Positions 8,745 to 16,538 are shown, numbered from the stretch's first letter. The stretch is DNA of 64,000 bases from Firmicutes bacterium UBA6806 (GCA_002452745.1 DKFC01000029.1:1-64000); one strand, 5' to 3'. Notes: generated from the sequence alone by a model not told the origin. Numbers and translations are program-made.

Positions 8745-9635
8745 TTATTCGATCACTTTGATTTCTGAGTCAATGTTGGTTGCAAAATCTGCTGAGAACC
8801 ATTTTTGACTGAGTTCTGTCATCTTTCCATTTTCTTGAAGTGCTTTGATGCCCGCATTGACCTTTTCTGAAAGCTCTGTATTGCCCTTTGCCATACAAAC
8901 GCCGATTGGTTCATTTGAAAGCAAGCCCGATGAGATATTAAACGATTCCGAATCGTTTGAAATGTAGAACCCGCCAACTGAACTGTCAACCATAATGTAC
9001 TCGATTGAGCCGCCTTTAAGTGCTGCAAACGCCTCCATGACAGAGTCAAACTGTAAAAGTTGAATATCCGTTCCCTGATCTATAAATTTCTTTGCGGCAA
9101 TGTCTGCTGTGGTTTCCAGCTGAACACCCACTTTTTTGCCTGCAAGCTGTTCTATACTTGTTGCTTGCTCACCATCAGCTGCCGAAACGATGACAATTCC
9201 GTTTGCCAAGTATGGATTGCTCATTTCAAATTCTTCTATACGTGCTGGTGTAATGCTCACACAAGATACGATCATGTCGTATTGACCTGTGTTGACACCG
9301 TTGAATATGCCATCCCAAGCTGTGGAAACATATTCAATTTCAGCACCGATTTCTTCACCAAGCGCCTGTGTAAAATCAATGTCAAACCCGATTAAGTTGT
9401 TTGTAGCTTCATCGTGGTATTCAAAAGGCGGATAGGCGTCATCCAAGCCAACTTTAATAACCAATTTCTCAGTTGCCTCTGGCTGTGCTTCTGCCTCATT
9501 TGAATCTGTTCCACTTGTTGACTCTTCAACTGCTTTTGAATCACTTGCTTCTGCTACTGGTTTTTCTGAGGATGCACATGCGGTCATCCCCAATGCTAAT
9601 ACCACCATTAAAATTATTGCCAATATCTTTTTCAT
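8745..9635 (-). CDS. Polar amino-acid ABC transporter, substrate-binding lipoprotein
   Basis: This 296-residue lipoprotein captures the amino acid outside the cell. The start at 9635 is chosen because AAGGGGG lies just upstream; the in-frame ATG at 9662 has no such site. Residues 1-19 are a signal peptide, and the lipobox GMTAC puts the lipid-modified cysteine at residue 20. A low-complexity Ser/Glu/Ala linker follows, then a SBP_bac_3 fold starting at LVIKVGLDDAYPPFEY with the marker IGFDIDFTQALGEEIGA. It is first in a three-gene operon with permease and ATPase. Glutamine, arginine or cystine are all possible substrates. Confidence 0.9.
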   Translation of the reverse strand: MKKILAIILMVVLALGMTACASSEKPVAEASDSKAVEESTSGTDSNEAEAQPEATEKLVIKVGLDDAYPPFEYHDEATNNLIGFDIDFTQALGEEIGAEIEYVSTAWDGIFNGVNTGQYDMIVSCVSITPARIEEFEMSNPYLANGIVIVSAADGEQATSIEQLAGKKVGVQLETTADIAAKKFIDQGTDIQLLQFDSVMEAFAALKGGSIEYIMVDSSVGGFYISNDSESFNISSGLLSNEPIGVCMAKGNTELSEKVNAGIKALQENGKMTELSQKWFSADFATNIDSEIKVIE

Positions 9636-9693
9636 TGTAATAGCCCCCTTATTAAAATACATTTTAAAGTATATTTATTCATTGCTTTTAATT

Positions 9694-9722
9694 ACTATAC
9701 ATGCATCTTTATCAAATTTCAA
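9694..9722 (-). promoter_or_regulatory. Promoter of the amino-acid ABC transporter operon
   Basis: On the minus strand TTGAAA (9722-9717) and TATAGT (9699-9694) are exactly 17 bases apart, about 60 bases upstream of the binding-protein start. Confidence 0.65.
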
Positions 9723-9795
9723 GTATTTTTTTAGTTGTTTTTGAAATTTTTATTTTGAAAAGGTGGGCATTCTCAATTTGTTCAAATGTATCTTT

Positions 9796-9811
9796 ATGCA
9801 TACATATGCAT
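9796..9811. promoter_or_regulatory. Palindrome upstream of the ABC operon promoter
   Basis: ATGCATA-CA-TATGCAT is a perfect 7-bp inverted repeat with a two-base centre. It lies about 75 bases upstream of the -35 box and next to the LysR gene terminator. An ATGCAT also lies in the promoter spacer. It could be a regulator site, but the binding protein is unknown. Confidence 0.3.
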
Positions 9812-9812
9812 T

Positions 9813-9861
9813 AAAAAAGCCTCACCACTGAAAATTCCTTATGAATTCTCAATTGTGAGGC
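9813..9861 (-). terminator. Terminator of the LysR gene
   Basis: GCCTCAC (9819-9825) pairs with GTGAGGC (9855-9861), with further inner pairing of GAAAATTC and GAATTCTC. On the minus strand the stem is followed by TTTTTT. Confidence 0.85.
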
Positions 9862-9884
9862 CACTTCATAGACTCTTCTAAAGG

Positions 9885-10748
9885 TCAGTAAGATTCCGCC
9901 TTAAAAAAAGACTGCGTAAATTCAAATAACGCTCCTAAAGAGCTGTCTGCATTTTTATGCCGAATCATGTAACTCATTCGCTTAGGGGGCGATGAGAGAA
10001 GCGGCTGCCTTGAAAAGTTCCCCCTGTCTTTATAGGTCTCATATACGGACTTTGGAACAATTGCCCACTGACTGGCATCTTCCAGCATCTCAAAAATCAA
10101 TGCGGCGGCATCCACTCTGATGGTATATCTATTTGGCGTCCACCAATTATCGTGCCAGATTTGATAAGAATATCCCCAGTCCATGAAAATTTCCTGACTG
10201 CTATCTAGTGCCTCAGGCGATATTGGCAACATGTAATCTTTCTGTTTACCATATCGAACTAAAATCATGTCCTCTTCGTGAATCTTAGTGACCAATACGT
10301 TAGGCATACTGTATTCGCGTTTGACAAATCCAATATCAATTTCTTTGGACTGAATGCTCTCGTAAGTTTCAAGGGTATGCTGTGTCAAAACAAACGGCTT
10401 GTATTTTTTATACAGTTGCTTATAAAATTCCGGAAGCAGATACCTGCTAATGCTATCTGCCGTCCCAATCGTCAGCGATTGAATCGTTTTCATCTCTCTG
10501 ATGCCCTCAGCCTCATCCATCAGATGCCTGAGCTTTTCTGCAACTGCAAGGTATAGATAACCCTTCTCCGTCAGATTGACACCCTGTATCCCCTGATTTC
10601 TCTCAATCAGTCTGAACCCCAATTCTTCCTCTAAGACCCTAAGTCGGTAGCTCACTGAAGACTGCGATATATGGAGAATATCAGCCGCTTTAGTAACACT
10701 TCCACACTCTACAATTGCCAAAAAAGCCTCTACGCCAATGAAATACAA
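9885..10748 (-). CDS. LysR family transcriptional regulator
   Basis: This protein has an N-terminal winged HTH (SVTKAADILHISQSSVSYRLRVLEEELG) and a LysR effector domain from about residue 90. A frame opening at ATG 10772 exists, but a strong AGGAGGTG lies inside it and points to the TTG at 10748 as the real start. That gives 287 residues and the usual YFIGVEAFLAIVE beginning. It faces away from the EamA exporter gene across a 114-base gap with promoter and inverted repeats, the normal LysR layout. It probably controls that exporter and itself. The effector is unknown. Its terminator separates it from the amino-acid importer. Confidence 0.9.
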   Translation of the reverse strand: MYFIGVEAFLAIVECGSVTKAADILHISQSSVSYRLRVLEEELGFRLIERNQGIQGVNLTEKGYLYLAVAEKLRHLMDEAEGIREMKTIQSLTIGTADSISRYLLPEFYKQLYKKYKPFVLTQHTLETYESIQSKEIDIGFVKREYSMPNVLVTKIHEEDMILVRYGKQKDYMLPISPEALDSSQEIFMDWGYSYQIWHDNWWTPNRYTIRVDAAALIFEMLEDASQWAIVPKSVYETYKDRGNFSRQPLLSSPPKRMSYMIRHKNADSSLGALFEFTQSFFKAESY

Positions 10749-10770
10749 CAGAACACCTCCTAAAGCATTC

Positions 10771-10836
10771 ATCTACTATGTAGATATTTAATATTTAGAA
10801 TATCTATTTGTTGAATATATTTCATTGTATTATACT
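10771..10836 (+). promoter_or_regulatory. LysR/EamA divergent control region: inverted repeats and promoter
   Basis: ATCTAC-N3-GTAGAT (10771-10785) overlaps the wider inverted repeat TAGATATT (10781-10788) with AATATCTA (10799-10806). These sit just upstream of TTGTTG (10808-10813), N17 and TATACT (10831-10836), which leads into the EamA gene. The position next to the -35 box suits LysR activation. Confidence 0.5.
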
Positions 10837-10862
10837 ACTGATAAATAAACAAGGAGACACTT

Positions 10863-11720
10863 ATGAATACAATTTCAATCATTCTGGTCATTTTTTCAGC
10901 TTTTACACATGCATCGTGGAACTACACACTAAAAAAAGTGCAAGGCGGCATCCCATTTGTCTGGTTTTTTACCACGCTTACCTGTCTGTTATATGTCCCA
11001 TACATTGCTTTTATCTTCTTGTCTGGACAGCTTGCTATCAGCCGTATAGGCTTTTTATTTTGTCTATTGAGCGTTCTGCTTCATCTTTTGTATTTTCTAT
11101 TTTTAGAAACTGCCTATAAATTTGGCGATCTTTCTGTGGTCTACCCCATAACCAGAAGTGCTTCGCCAATTATCACAATTTTACTGGCCTTTGTTTTGCT
11201 TCGCGAATCGCTACAGGCATTCCAATGGTTCAGTGTATTCCTAATTTTAGCTGGGACTATCCTTTTGACCTCTTCAAAGGCTTCTCACAAAAGAACCGCC
11301 TCGCCTGCTCTTTTCTTTGCACTGTTATGTGCTTTCTCTATCTCGGGGTACACACTAGTGGACAAAGTTTCAATGGCACAATTGGCACTCTCGCCGTTTA
11401 TTTTAGATTTTTTTAACAATCTAGGCAGAAGCCTTGCCCTAACCCCTTATGCCTTTAAGCACCGAGATCAGACCACTAAGTTGATTTCGAAAAATAAAAG
11501 AGAAGCCCTTATGGTTGCTATTCTCTCGCCTTTTTCTTACCTCTTGATTTTGTTTGCCATGAAATATCTGCCTGTGAGTGTCATCTCTCCCATGAGGCAA
11601 CTCAGCATCGTCATCGGAAGCCTCATGGGCGTCCTCTTACTTAGAGAGCCCTTCAGTTCGCATAAAGGACTTGGCATCGCTATGACCTTTGTAGGTGTTT
11701 TAATTCTCAACTTATTCTGA
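10863..11720 (+). CDS. EamA/DMT superfamily transporter
   Basis: This 285-residue protein has ten hydrophobic segments arranged as two EamA repeats (about residues 5-135 and 150-283). The end of the first repeat, with PITRSASPIITILLAFVLLRE, and the matching LREPFSSHKGLGIAMTFVGVLIL in the second are typical of this family. Members export amino acids, metabolites or drugs. The substrate here is unknown. AAGGAGA precedes the ATG. The gene is divergent from a LysR regulator, a common pairing for metabolite exporters. The stop codon lies in the first copy of a 15-base tandem repeat. Confidence 0.85.
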   Translation: MNTISIILVIFSAFTHASWNYTLKKVQGGIPFVWFFTTLTCLLYVPYIAFIFLSGQLAISRIGFLFCLLSVLLHLLYFLFLETAYKFGDLSVVYPITRSASPIITILLAFVLLRESLQAFQWFSVFLILAGTILLTSSKASHKRTASPALFFALLCAFSISGYTLVDKVSMAQLALSPFILDFFNNLGRSLALTPYAFKHRDQTTKLISKNKREALMVAILSPFSYLLILFAMKYLPVSVISPMRQLSIVIGSLMGVLLLREPFSSHKGLGIAMTFVGVLILNLF

Positions 11721-11777
11721 TTCTTATATTTGTGATTCTTATATTTCTGATTCCTGTATTTCTGATTCCTCTATTAT
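11718..11777 (+). repeat. Four 15-bp tandem repeats starting at the EamA stop codon
   Basis: The unit TGATTCTTATATT(T)(G/C) occurs four times with a 15-base period. The first copy begins with the TGA stop of the EamA gene, and each later copy carries another in-frame TGA. The last two copies have drifted (TTCCTGTA and TTCCTCTA). It has no spacer structure, so it is not CRISPR. Confidence 0.8.
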
Positions 11778-11845
11778 TGAGACAGCTCTCCAGCGCCTTC
11801 TAATCACATCGCATTATCGAAGTGATTTGACAGTAACAGAATAGA

Positions 11846-11874
11846 TTTAATAAGATTCCAATTGACGATATAAT
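11846..11874 (+). promoter_or_regulatory. Candidate -10 box upstream of the glycosylase gene
   Basis: A consensus TATAAT (11869-11874) lies 39 bases before the ATG. The hexamer 17 bases upstream is poor. A second candidate is TTGACA at 11827-11832, but no good -10 lies at the right distance from it. Confidence 0.3.
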
Positions 11875-11913
11875 AGAACAAGAGAGATTTTTCACCAATC
11901 TAGGAGGTATGTC

Positions 11914-12600
11914 ATGCACTATTTAGACCGTTCCTTTTATGCTCGAGATTCACTGATTGTGGCTAAGGAACTCTTGGGAAAGTACATCGTTCACAATCAC
12001 AAGGGAAAGACCCTTATGGCTAAAATCGTCGAAACCGAAGCCTATATGGGGATTGAAGATAAAGCCGCTCATTCTTATGGTGGCAGACGAACGCCCCGTG
12101 TGGAAGTCATGTATGGCCCACCAGGCCATGTCTATGTTTTCTTAATTTATGGGATGTACAATTGTTTTAATGTGGTAACTGGTCAAATAGATGACCCCCA
12201 AGCTGTTCTCGTGAGAGCTGTAGAGCCAACTGCAGAAATAGACCAGCTGTCGATAAACCGGTTTGGAAAGGTGTTTTCAGAATTAAAGTCAGCTCAACAA
12301 TCCGCCTTGACCAACGGCCCAGGTAAACTCTGTAAGGGATTGGCAATCGACAGAACACACAATGGCGTGGACCTTTGCAACGAATCAGTTCAAAGTTGCG
12401 TCACTCAAAATGACTTAATTCAAAGTGAGTCATTCCTAAATGACTCAATACAAATTGCAGAAATTGATACGCATGCCTTTGAAATTGTCTCATCCAAAAG
12501 AGTGGGTATCGACTATGCCGAGGAAGCCGCATCGTTTCCGTGGCGGTTCTATATAAAGGGAAATCCACATGTATCGGTTAAAGATAAAGAGGACAAATAA
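11914..12600 (+). CDS. aag: DNA-3-methyladenine glycosylase, AAG/MPG family
   Basis: This 228-residue enzyme removes alkylated purines such as 3-methyladenine from DNA and so starts base excision repair. The family core is clear: IVETEAYMG with the water-activating glutamate at about E40, then RTPRVEVMYGPPGHVYVF and YGMYNCFNVVTG, which line the nucleotide pocket. NGPGKLCKGLAIDR follows. The C-terminal part carries an unusual polar stretch (about residues 155-180, CNESVQSC... to NDSIQ). Its DNA is built from short repeats of AATGACT(C/T)AA, and it looks like a local expansion where relatives have a tight turn. AGGAGG lies upstream of the ATG. It appears to be a single-gene unit. Confidence 0.92.
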   Translation: MHYLDRSFYARDSLIVAKELLGKYIVHNHKGKTLMAKIVETEAYMGIEDKAAHSYGGRRTPRVEVMYGPPGHVYVFLIYGMYNCFNVVTGQIDDPQAVLVRAVEPTAEIDQLSINRFGKVFSELKSAQQSALTNGPGKLCKGLAIDRTHNGVDLCNESVQSCVTQNDLIQSESFLNDSIQIAEIDTHAFEIVSSKRVGIDYAEEAASFPWRFYIKGNPHVSVKDKEDK

Positions 12601-12665
12601 GATTTTGCCAGCTATTTAAAAATGGCCTGTTAAACCGTTTGATCGTCCATAAGTTATAAAATCGC

Positions 12666-12713
12666 TTGACAAAGCGACACAGGTGTCGTATATTATTAAC
12701 GACATGTGTGTCG
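12666..12713 (+). promoter_or_regulatory. TetR promoter with two operators
   Basis: TTGACA (12666-12671), N17 and TATATT (12689-12694) form a strong promoter. The spacer is filled by the perfect palindrome CGACAC-AG-GTGTCG (12675-12688). A second near-identical site, CGACAT-GT-GTGTCG (12700-12713), lies 25 bases further on, over the transcription start. The arrangement is that of a self-repressing TetR regulator. Confidence 0.8.
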
Positions 12714-12736
12714 TTTTTTGTTAAGGAGGTTCCATC

Positions 12737-13306
12737 ATGATGACCAAAGGTGATAAGACAAGACAATTTATTATAGAGACATCTATTCCACTGTTTTCTG
12801 AAAAAGGTTATACCGCCGTTTCTATGAAGGATATTTGCGAAAGATGTCAAATGAGTAGAGGCGGTGTCTACAGACATTTTAGCTCCACCAAGGAAATCTT
12901 TTCCGAACTGCTGAGAAGTGATCTTGAACTCAATAAGTCCATTGTTGAAGAGAATATAGGCAAGGGCATTTCCGCCGTCAAGATTTTAAATGCTTATTTC
13001 AAACAAGAAATTGAGGCTATTTACAGTGAAAATAATGGCCTTTTCTTTGCAATTCACGAGTTTGCCTTTGCTGAATCAGATCAGCAATCGGCTCTAAACA
13101 AACATGTTGAAGACAGCATCGGCGTTCTTGAAAGCCTCTTTAGATATGGTCAAAGCAGTGGTGAATTTAAATTATTTGACCCCAAAGTTGTCGCAACGCA
13201 TGTAATTTATTTTATGGACAGTTTAAAGACCTCTGCCTCCATTTTGTCACTTTCACACCACTCGCTCGAAGAGCAAATCAATTTATTAAAGGAGTTAATT
13301 ATATGA
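12737..13306 (+). CDS. TetR/AcrR family transcriptional regulator
   Basis: This 189-residue repressor has an N-terminal TetR HTH (about residues 8-55, with GYTAVSMKDICERCQMSRGGVYRHF) and a variable ligand-binding domain. AAGGAGG lies eight bases before the first ATG. Its promoter carries two matching palindromes that are the obvious binding sites, so it should repress itself and the flavoprotein gene that overlaps its end by four bases (ATGA). A redox-active or quinone-like compound is a plausible inducer given that partner, but this is inference. Confidence 0.9.
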   Translation: MMTKGDKTRQFIIETSIPLFSEKGYTAVSMKDICERCQMSRGGVYRHFSSTKEIFSELLRSDLELNKSIVEENIGKGISAVKILNAYFKQEIEAIYSENNGLFFAIHEFAFAESDQQSALNKHVEDSIGVLESLFRYGQSSGEFKLFDPKVVATHVIYFMDSLKTSASILSLSHHSLEEQINLLKELII

Positions 13307-13977
13307 AAGTAACCGTTTTTAACGGCAGTCCTCGCGCTGAAAACAGCAATACACACGTTATTGCATCTGCCTTTCTAAAAGGGGCTGAAGCAGCTGGCGC
13401 AGAGGTTCAAAATATTTTTTTAAGTGAAAAGAACATCAAACACTGTATAGGCTGCTTTACTTGCTGGCATAAGACCCCCGGCAAATGCATCCATCGTGAT
13501 GATATGGACGAACTACTTGAAATCGTCCTCTCTTCTGATATCATCTGCCTCGCAACCCCAGTTTATCTCTGGAACATGACAGCTCATCTGAAAAATTTTA
13601 TGGATAGGCTCATTCCAACAAAGAGACATAATGTTGTGGAAGAAGATGGTCACTATGAGATGTCAAATTCAGAAATTCCAAGGCCTAAAATCGTAATCCT
13701 GTCCAATGCTGGATTCCCTGGCGATAACAATTTTGAAACTATGAAAATGGTGATGCGGTCTATGGAACCAGCGCTGGAGATCTATAGGAATTGTGGCATG
13801 TTAATGCGCACAAAAGATGCGACGATTCTGCCAAAAGTAAGTGAATATCTTGAATACGTCTCTAAAGCCGGGGCTGAAATGGCTTCAGTAAAATCTGTTT
13901 CTCCCGAAACACTCAACGGCCTCTCAATGGATATCATGTCTACAGGTGATTATGTGGCTTATATCAGCAGAGGCTAA
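13303..13977 (+). CDS. Flavodoxin-fold NADPH-dependent FMN reductase/iron-sulfur flavoprotein family
   Basis: This 224-residue protein has a flavodoxin-like fold. The N-terminal FNGSPRAENSNT is the FMN phosphate loop. ATPVYLWNMTAHLKNFMDR is the second flavin-contact region, typical of multimeric flavodoxins (WrbA/NADPH-dependent FMN reductase group). CIGCFTCWHKTPGKC (about residues 48-62) holds the compact cysteine cluster seen in iron-sulfur flavoproteins of anaerobes; here it is C-x2-C-x2-C-x6-C. It is therefore probably an electron-transfer or reductase protein. Translation is coupled to the TetR gene by an ATGA overlap, so it is the likely regulated target. Confidence 0.85.
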   Translation: MKVTVFNGSPRAENSNTHVIASAFLKGAEAAGAEVQNIFLSEKNIKHCIGCFTCWHKTPGKCIHRDDMDELLEIVLSSDIICLATPVYLWNMTAHLKNFMDRLIPTKRHNVVEEDGHYEMSNSEIPRPKIVILSNAGFPGDNNFETMKMVMRSMEPALEIYRNCGMLMRTKDATILPKVSEYLEYVSKAGAEMASVKSVSPETLNGLSMDIMSTGDYVAYISRG

Positions 13978-13981
13978 ACAC

Positions 13982-14034
13982 AAAAAGACGCCTATCATCT
14001 ATGCAGTTAGTTAGAGGCATAAATGACGGGCGTC
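13982..14034 (-). terminator. Terminator of the glutaredoxin gene
   Basis: GACGCC (13987-13992) pairs with GGCGTC (14029-14034) around an inner ATGC/GCAT stem. On the minus strand the structure is followed by TTTTTG. It may also slow transcription from the flavoprotein gene. Confidence 0.65.
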
Positions 14035-14042
14035 CCATTAAA

Positions 14043-14297
14043 TTACTTGAATTTTTTCTGAAAGTTTTCGTAGTTTCCATGTAGAGCATGGAGGTCATCA
14101 CAGCCTCCTATAAACTCTCCTTCCACAAATATCTGGGGAACTGTCCCCGAACCTGTTTTTTTCTTAAGTGCCTCCAAGGCACTGGAATCTCCTGAGATTT
14201 CGTGTTCTGTATACGCAATCCCCTCTTTATCTAGCAACGCCTTTGCCCGTACGCAATAGGGGCAAAAATGCCATGTGTAAATTTCTACTTTTTTCAT
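14043..14297 (-). CDS. Glutaredoxin
   Basis: This 84-residue single-domain thiol-disulfide oxidoreductase has the CPYC active site (about C12 and C15), the cis-proline TVPQIF, and the GGCDDL motif that binds the glutathione backbone. It belongs with dithiol GrxC-type proteins. The second ATG (14297) is preferred because GAGG lies seven bases upstream; the ATG at 14303 is too close to that site. Whether the host makes glutathione or uses another thiol cannot be judged here. It ends at a good terminator and is separated by 36 bases from the NUDIX gene, so the two may be co-transcribed. Confidence 0.92.
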   Translation of the reverse strand: MKKVEIYTWHFCPYCVRAKALLDKEGIAYTEHEISGDSSALEALKKKTGSGTVPQIFVEGEFIGGCDDLHALHGNYENFQKKFK

Positions 14298-14333
14298 TTT
14301 CATGCCTCATTTCTCTCATTTGTTTAGTTGACA

Positions 14334-14900
14334 TTATAGCCGTTTGTTCTGAGCCTTTTCAACGATTTTCCTATAAATTGCCACCAGATATGGCTCATTC
14401 GCATATTCATCTAGTTTAGATAGTGGCACCCACATGACCCCGCTGTTTTCATCGGGTTTTACCCTAAGAGGTCTATTTTCATCTGCAATAAAGACATATG
14501 TGACATTTAAATGCAAATGTGAAGATACGTATACCCCACGTTTAATATGGCCAAACACAGGCACAATATCAATTGAATAAATTTCCTCAGACAGTGGATA
14601 AAATGTGTCAAGTCCGGTTTCCTCTTCTATTTCCTGTGTTGCCACATTAAATAAATTATCATTTCCATCTGCGTGTCCGCCTGTCCATGCCCATGTATTG
14701 TAGATGTTGTGATGTACCATGAGCATCTTGTCCAAAGTCTCATTTAAGATAATCCCTGAACTGGTGAGATGCGCAACTTGGTTTTCTCGTGTCAGAATGG
14801 TATCTGGATGCTGAGATATAAAATCCAACAAAATTTTTCGATCGTTATGCTCTTGCTCTGTCATTGGAACAAAAGCCTCTATAGCGTCTTTATAAGTCAT
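14334..14900 (-). CDS. NUDIX family hydrolase
   Basis: This 188-residue protein hydrolyses a nucleoside diphosphate linked to some other group. The NUDIX box begins at GGHADGNDNLFN and continues with the metal-binding QEIEEETGL. The glutamate expected at position 7 of the box (G-x5-E) is an aspartate here. The annotated start is 14900, where AAGGAGAGC precedes the ATG. A longer frame to 15029 has no ribosome site and adds an unrelated 43-residue lead. The family also contains many dNTP and ADP-sugar hydrolases, and nothing here fixes the substrate. Confidence 0.85.
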   Translation of the reverse strand: MTYKDAIEAFVPMTEQEHNDRKILLDFISQHPDTILTRENQVAHLTSSGIILNETLDKMLMVHHNIYNTWAWTGGHADGNDNLFNVATQEIEEETGLDTFYPLSEEIYSIDIVPVFGHIKRGVYVSSHLHLNVTYVFIADENRPLRVKPDENSGVMWVPLSKLDEYANEPYLVAIYRKIVEKAQNKRL

Positions 14901-15063
14901 TTTGCTCTCCTTGAAAGTATACTTTTTAGAGTTTAAACGCTTTAACAAGAGTTTACCACCTGAGGAGAGCTTGTCAAGTGGAGAGGCAGTGACTGGAGAT
15001 AAAATACCGTCTATAATCTCCTTTTCCAAATATATTCTCTAAGGGTTTTGGGGGTCTATGTAT

Positions 15064-15084
15064 GGGAAATCGCATGGATTTCCC
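15064..15084. terminator. Hairpin immediately after the tail operon
   Basis: GGGAAATC (15064-15071) pairs with GATTTCCC (15077-15084) around a five-base loop, two bases after the last tail-operon stop. No T-run follows on the minus strand, so termination may be weak or factor-dependent. Confidence 0.45.
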
Positions 15085-15086
15085 CT

Positions 15087-15401
15087 TTAGATACTATTAT
15101 TAATCAGTCCGTCATCTGTGTAGTCTTTTACTGCATAATAGAGTTTTCTAATGAGTTCTCTCGTCAGTTCCTCTGGCAAAACCACCGATATCCAAGGAGG
15201 GATGAGCTGATATACTTTTCTCACAACCCACTCTTCCTGTTCTGTGCCACTGTTTAAAATCATGTCTTTTGCCATGGACTTTGCCGCTAACATCAGCTGA
15301 TATAGAAAGTTTTTAAACTTTTGCCACTGGAAAAGGGCAAACAAAAAAACAGCTCCAATCGCTGCCAATAGATGTCCATATTCAATAATTAAATGCTTCA
15401 T
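15087..15401 (-). CDS. Small membrane protein of the tail cluster, putative holin
   Basis: This 104-residue protein has one strong N-terminal membrane segment (about residues 8-25, LLAAIGAVFLFALFQW). A basic amphipathic tail of about 75 residues follows. Size and topology resemble single-span holins of the LL-H type, which let the endolysin reach the wall. It is the last gene of the tail operon, and its start overlaps the amidase stop by four bases (ATGA). Position and coupling to the amidase are the main evidence; the family match is uncertain. Confidence 0.5.
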   Translation of the reverse strand: MKHLIIEYGHLLAAIGAVFLFALFQWQKFKNFLYQLMLAAKSMAKDMILNSGTEQEEWVVRKVYQLIPPWISVVLPEELTRELIRKLYYAVKDYTDDGLINNSI

Positions 15402-16201
15402 TTCTCACCACCGCTTTCTCTTAAAAAATCTTGTATTCTCTCAAGGGCCTTTTCTTCAGAATCGAGCAACTCCTGTCTTATCTTCTCCGTCACTTTCTGA
15501 ATGATGATGAATACTGCCCAGGCCGGCATTGAGTTATCAATATTGGCAAGCCAATACTCATAATCCTCTATGAACTGTTCATCTCTTGCATATTGGACGC
15601 CTCCTAGTTTCCATGGGGTTTCCAATGATTTTGATGTTTCTTTTCCTGCCGATTCGACATACGCCTCAATATCTGCCACAAAATTTGTCCACGAATTTCG
15701 CCCGAGTATCACCCTTGGGCAGTATTTTCCAGACCAGTCTTGATGCTTATAGACTTTAAACTGTGGATAGGTCAAGATCAATGCGGCATTTAGCTTTTTG
15801 GCATTTTCTTCTGCTTTTAGAATCATGCCATTCTCACAGATTTCAACTGCAATCGTTCGCCTATTTCCATCGCCCTTCCCATCACCTGCATGATATGCAA
15901 TTTCGTCAAGGGGAAGTGCCTGAATTATGGCATTCTCGTCCACAAACAAATGCGCCCCTGTATAGGTTTCATCTGCATTTTCAACTGATTGAAAGTACTT
16001 TGCATGCATTTCGCCGTCTGCTGTTGGCGATTCATTGGCTGTGTTGTGGTTCGTAATGCCAAGTGCACTGTTTAGGTCAAGTGGTATCAATGTTCTGACG
16101 TTGTTTTTTCCACTTGGTGTAATGATGCGTTTTTTGACAGGTATCCCATCTATGAAGGCATCTTGTATGATGCCATTTAAAACTGTCAACTTCTGAATCA
16201 A
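15398..16201 (-). CDS. N-acetylmuramoyl-L-alanine amidase (Amidase_2 endolysin)
   Basis: This 267-residue lytic enzyme cuts the bond between N-acetylmuramic acid and L-alanine in peptidoglycan. The zinc-amidase fold is recognisable from NHNTAN (first zinc histidine), GAHLFVDENAIIQALPLDEIAYHAGDG and the HQDWSGKYCP region (second histidine, conserved cysteine), as in XlyA/CwlA. The C-terminal 80 residues show no classic cell-wall-binding repeat. Translation starts at a TTG (16199-16201) backed by a strong GGAGGTGAATCC. In a tailocin its role is to lyse the producing cell and free the particles. Confidence 0.88.
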   Translation of the reverse strand: MIQKLTVLNGIIQDAFIDGIPVKKRIITPSGKNNVRTLIPLDLNSALGITNHNTANESPTADGEMHAKYFQSVENADETYTGAHLFVDENAIIQALPLDEIAYHAGDGKGDGNRRTIAVEICENGMILKAEENAKKLNAALILTYPQFKVYKHQDWSGKYCPRVILGRNSWTNFVADIEAYVESAGKETSKSLETPWKLGGVQYARDEQFIEDYEYWLANIDNSMPAWAVFIIIQKVTEKIRQELLDSEEKALERIQDFLRESGGEK

Positions 16202-16219
16202 GGATTCACCTCCTCTCTG

Positions 16220-16534
16220 TTACTGTGTGGGCCATTCCGAAGCAATTTCCATGAGGTCTTTTATGGCGCCGTTTCCTCCAAGTGCTTTGTATTCTGCATA
16301 CAGGCTATGAAGGTTTTCTCTCGCATATAGAGGAAGCACTTTTCGGTCTGAGTAATGATTATATATGTCGATAATCTCAGACCGCAAAAGTGCTTTCATG
16401 CCGTTTCGAATTGCTTCGTTGTCGTTTTTCGTGTTTTCATGCTGGCTTTTGATGCGCTGTAGTGCCTTGCCCATCAGAGCTAATACAGCGGCGAAGGTTG
16501 CTTCAAGCCAGTATTTTAGGATGAAGTCTTTCAT
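16220..16534 (-). CDS. Phage holin-like protein of Clostridia tail clusters
   Basis: This 104-residue protein has one N-terminal hydrophobic stretch (about residues 8-24). A basic coil follows, then the conserved pattern IYNHYSDRKVLPLYARENL and YKALGGNGAIKDL. Proteins of this pattern occur in Firmicute prophages just before the endolysin and are usually called holin-like. The gene stands between the small tail accessory genes and the amidase, which agrees. The exact activity has not been established for the family as far as I know. Confidence 0.65.
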   Translation of the reverse strand: MKDFILKYWLEATFAAVLALMGKALQRIKSQHENTKNDNEAIRNGMKALLRSEIIDIYNHYSDRKVLPLYARENLHSLYAEYKALGGNGAIKDLMEIASEWPTQ

Positions 16535-16538
16535 TGGT

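Noticed and set aside
11718..11777. CRISPR array or IS footprint at the tandem repeats
   Set aside because: Units are only 15 bases, directly adjacent and without spacers; there is no cas gene or transposase. Simple slippage explains them.
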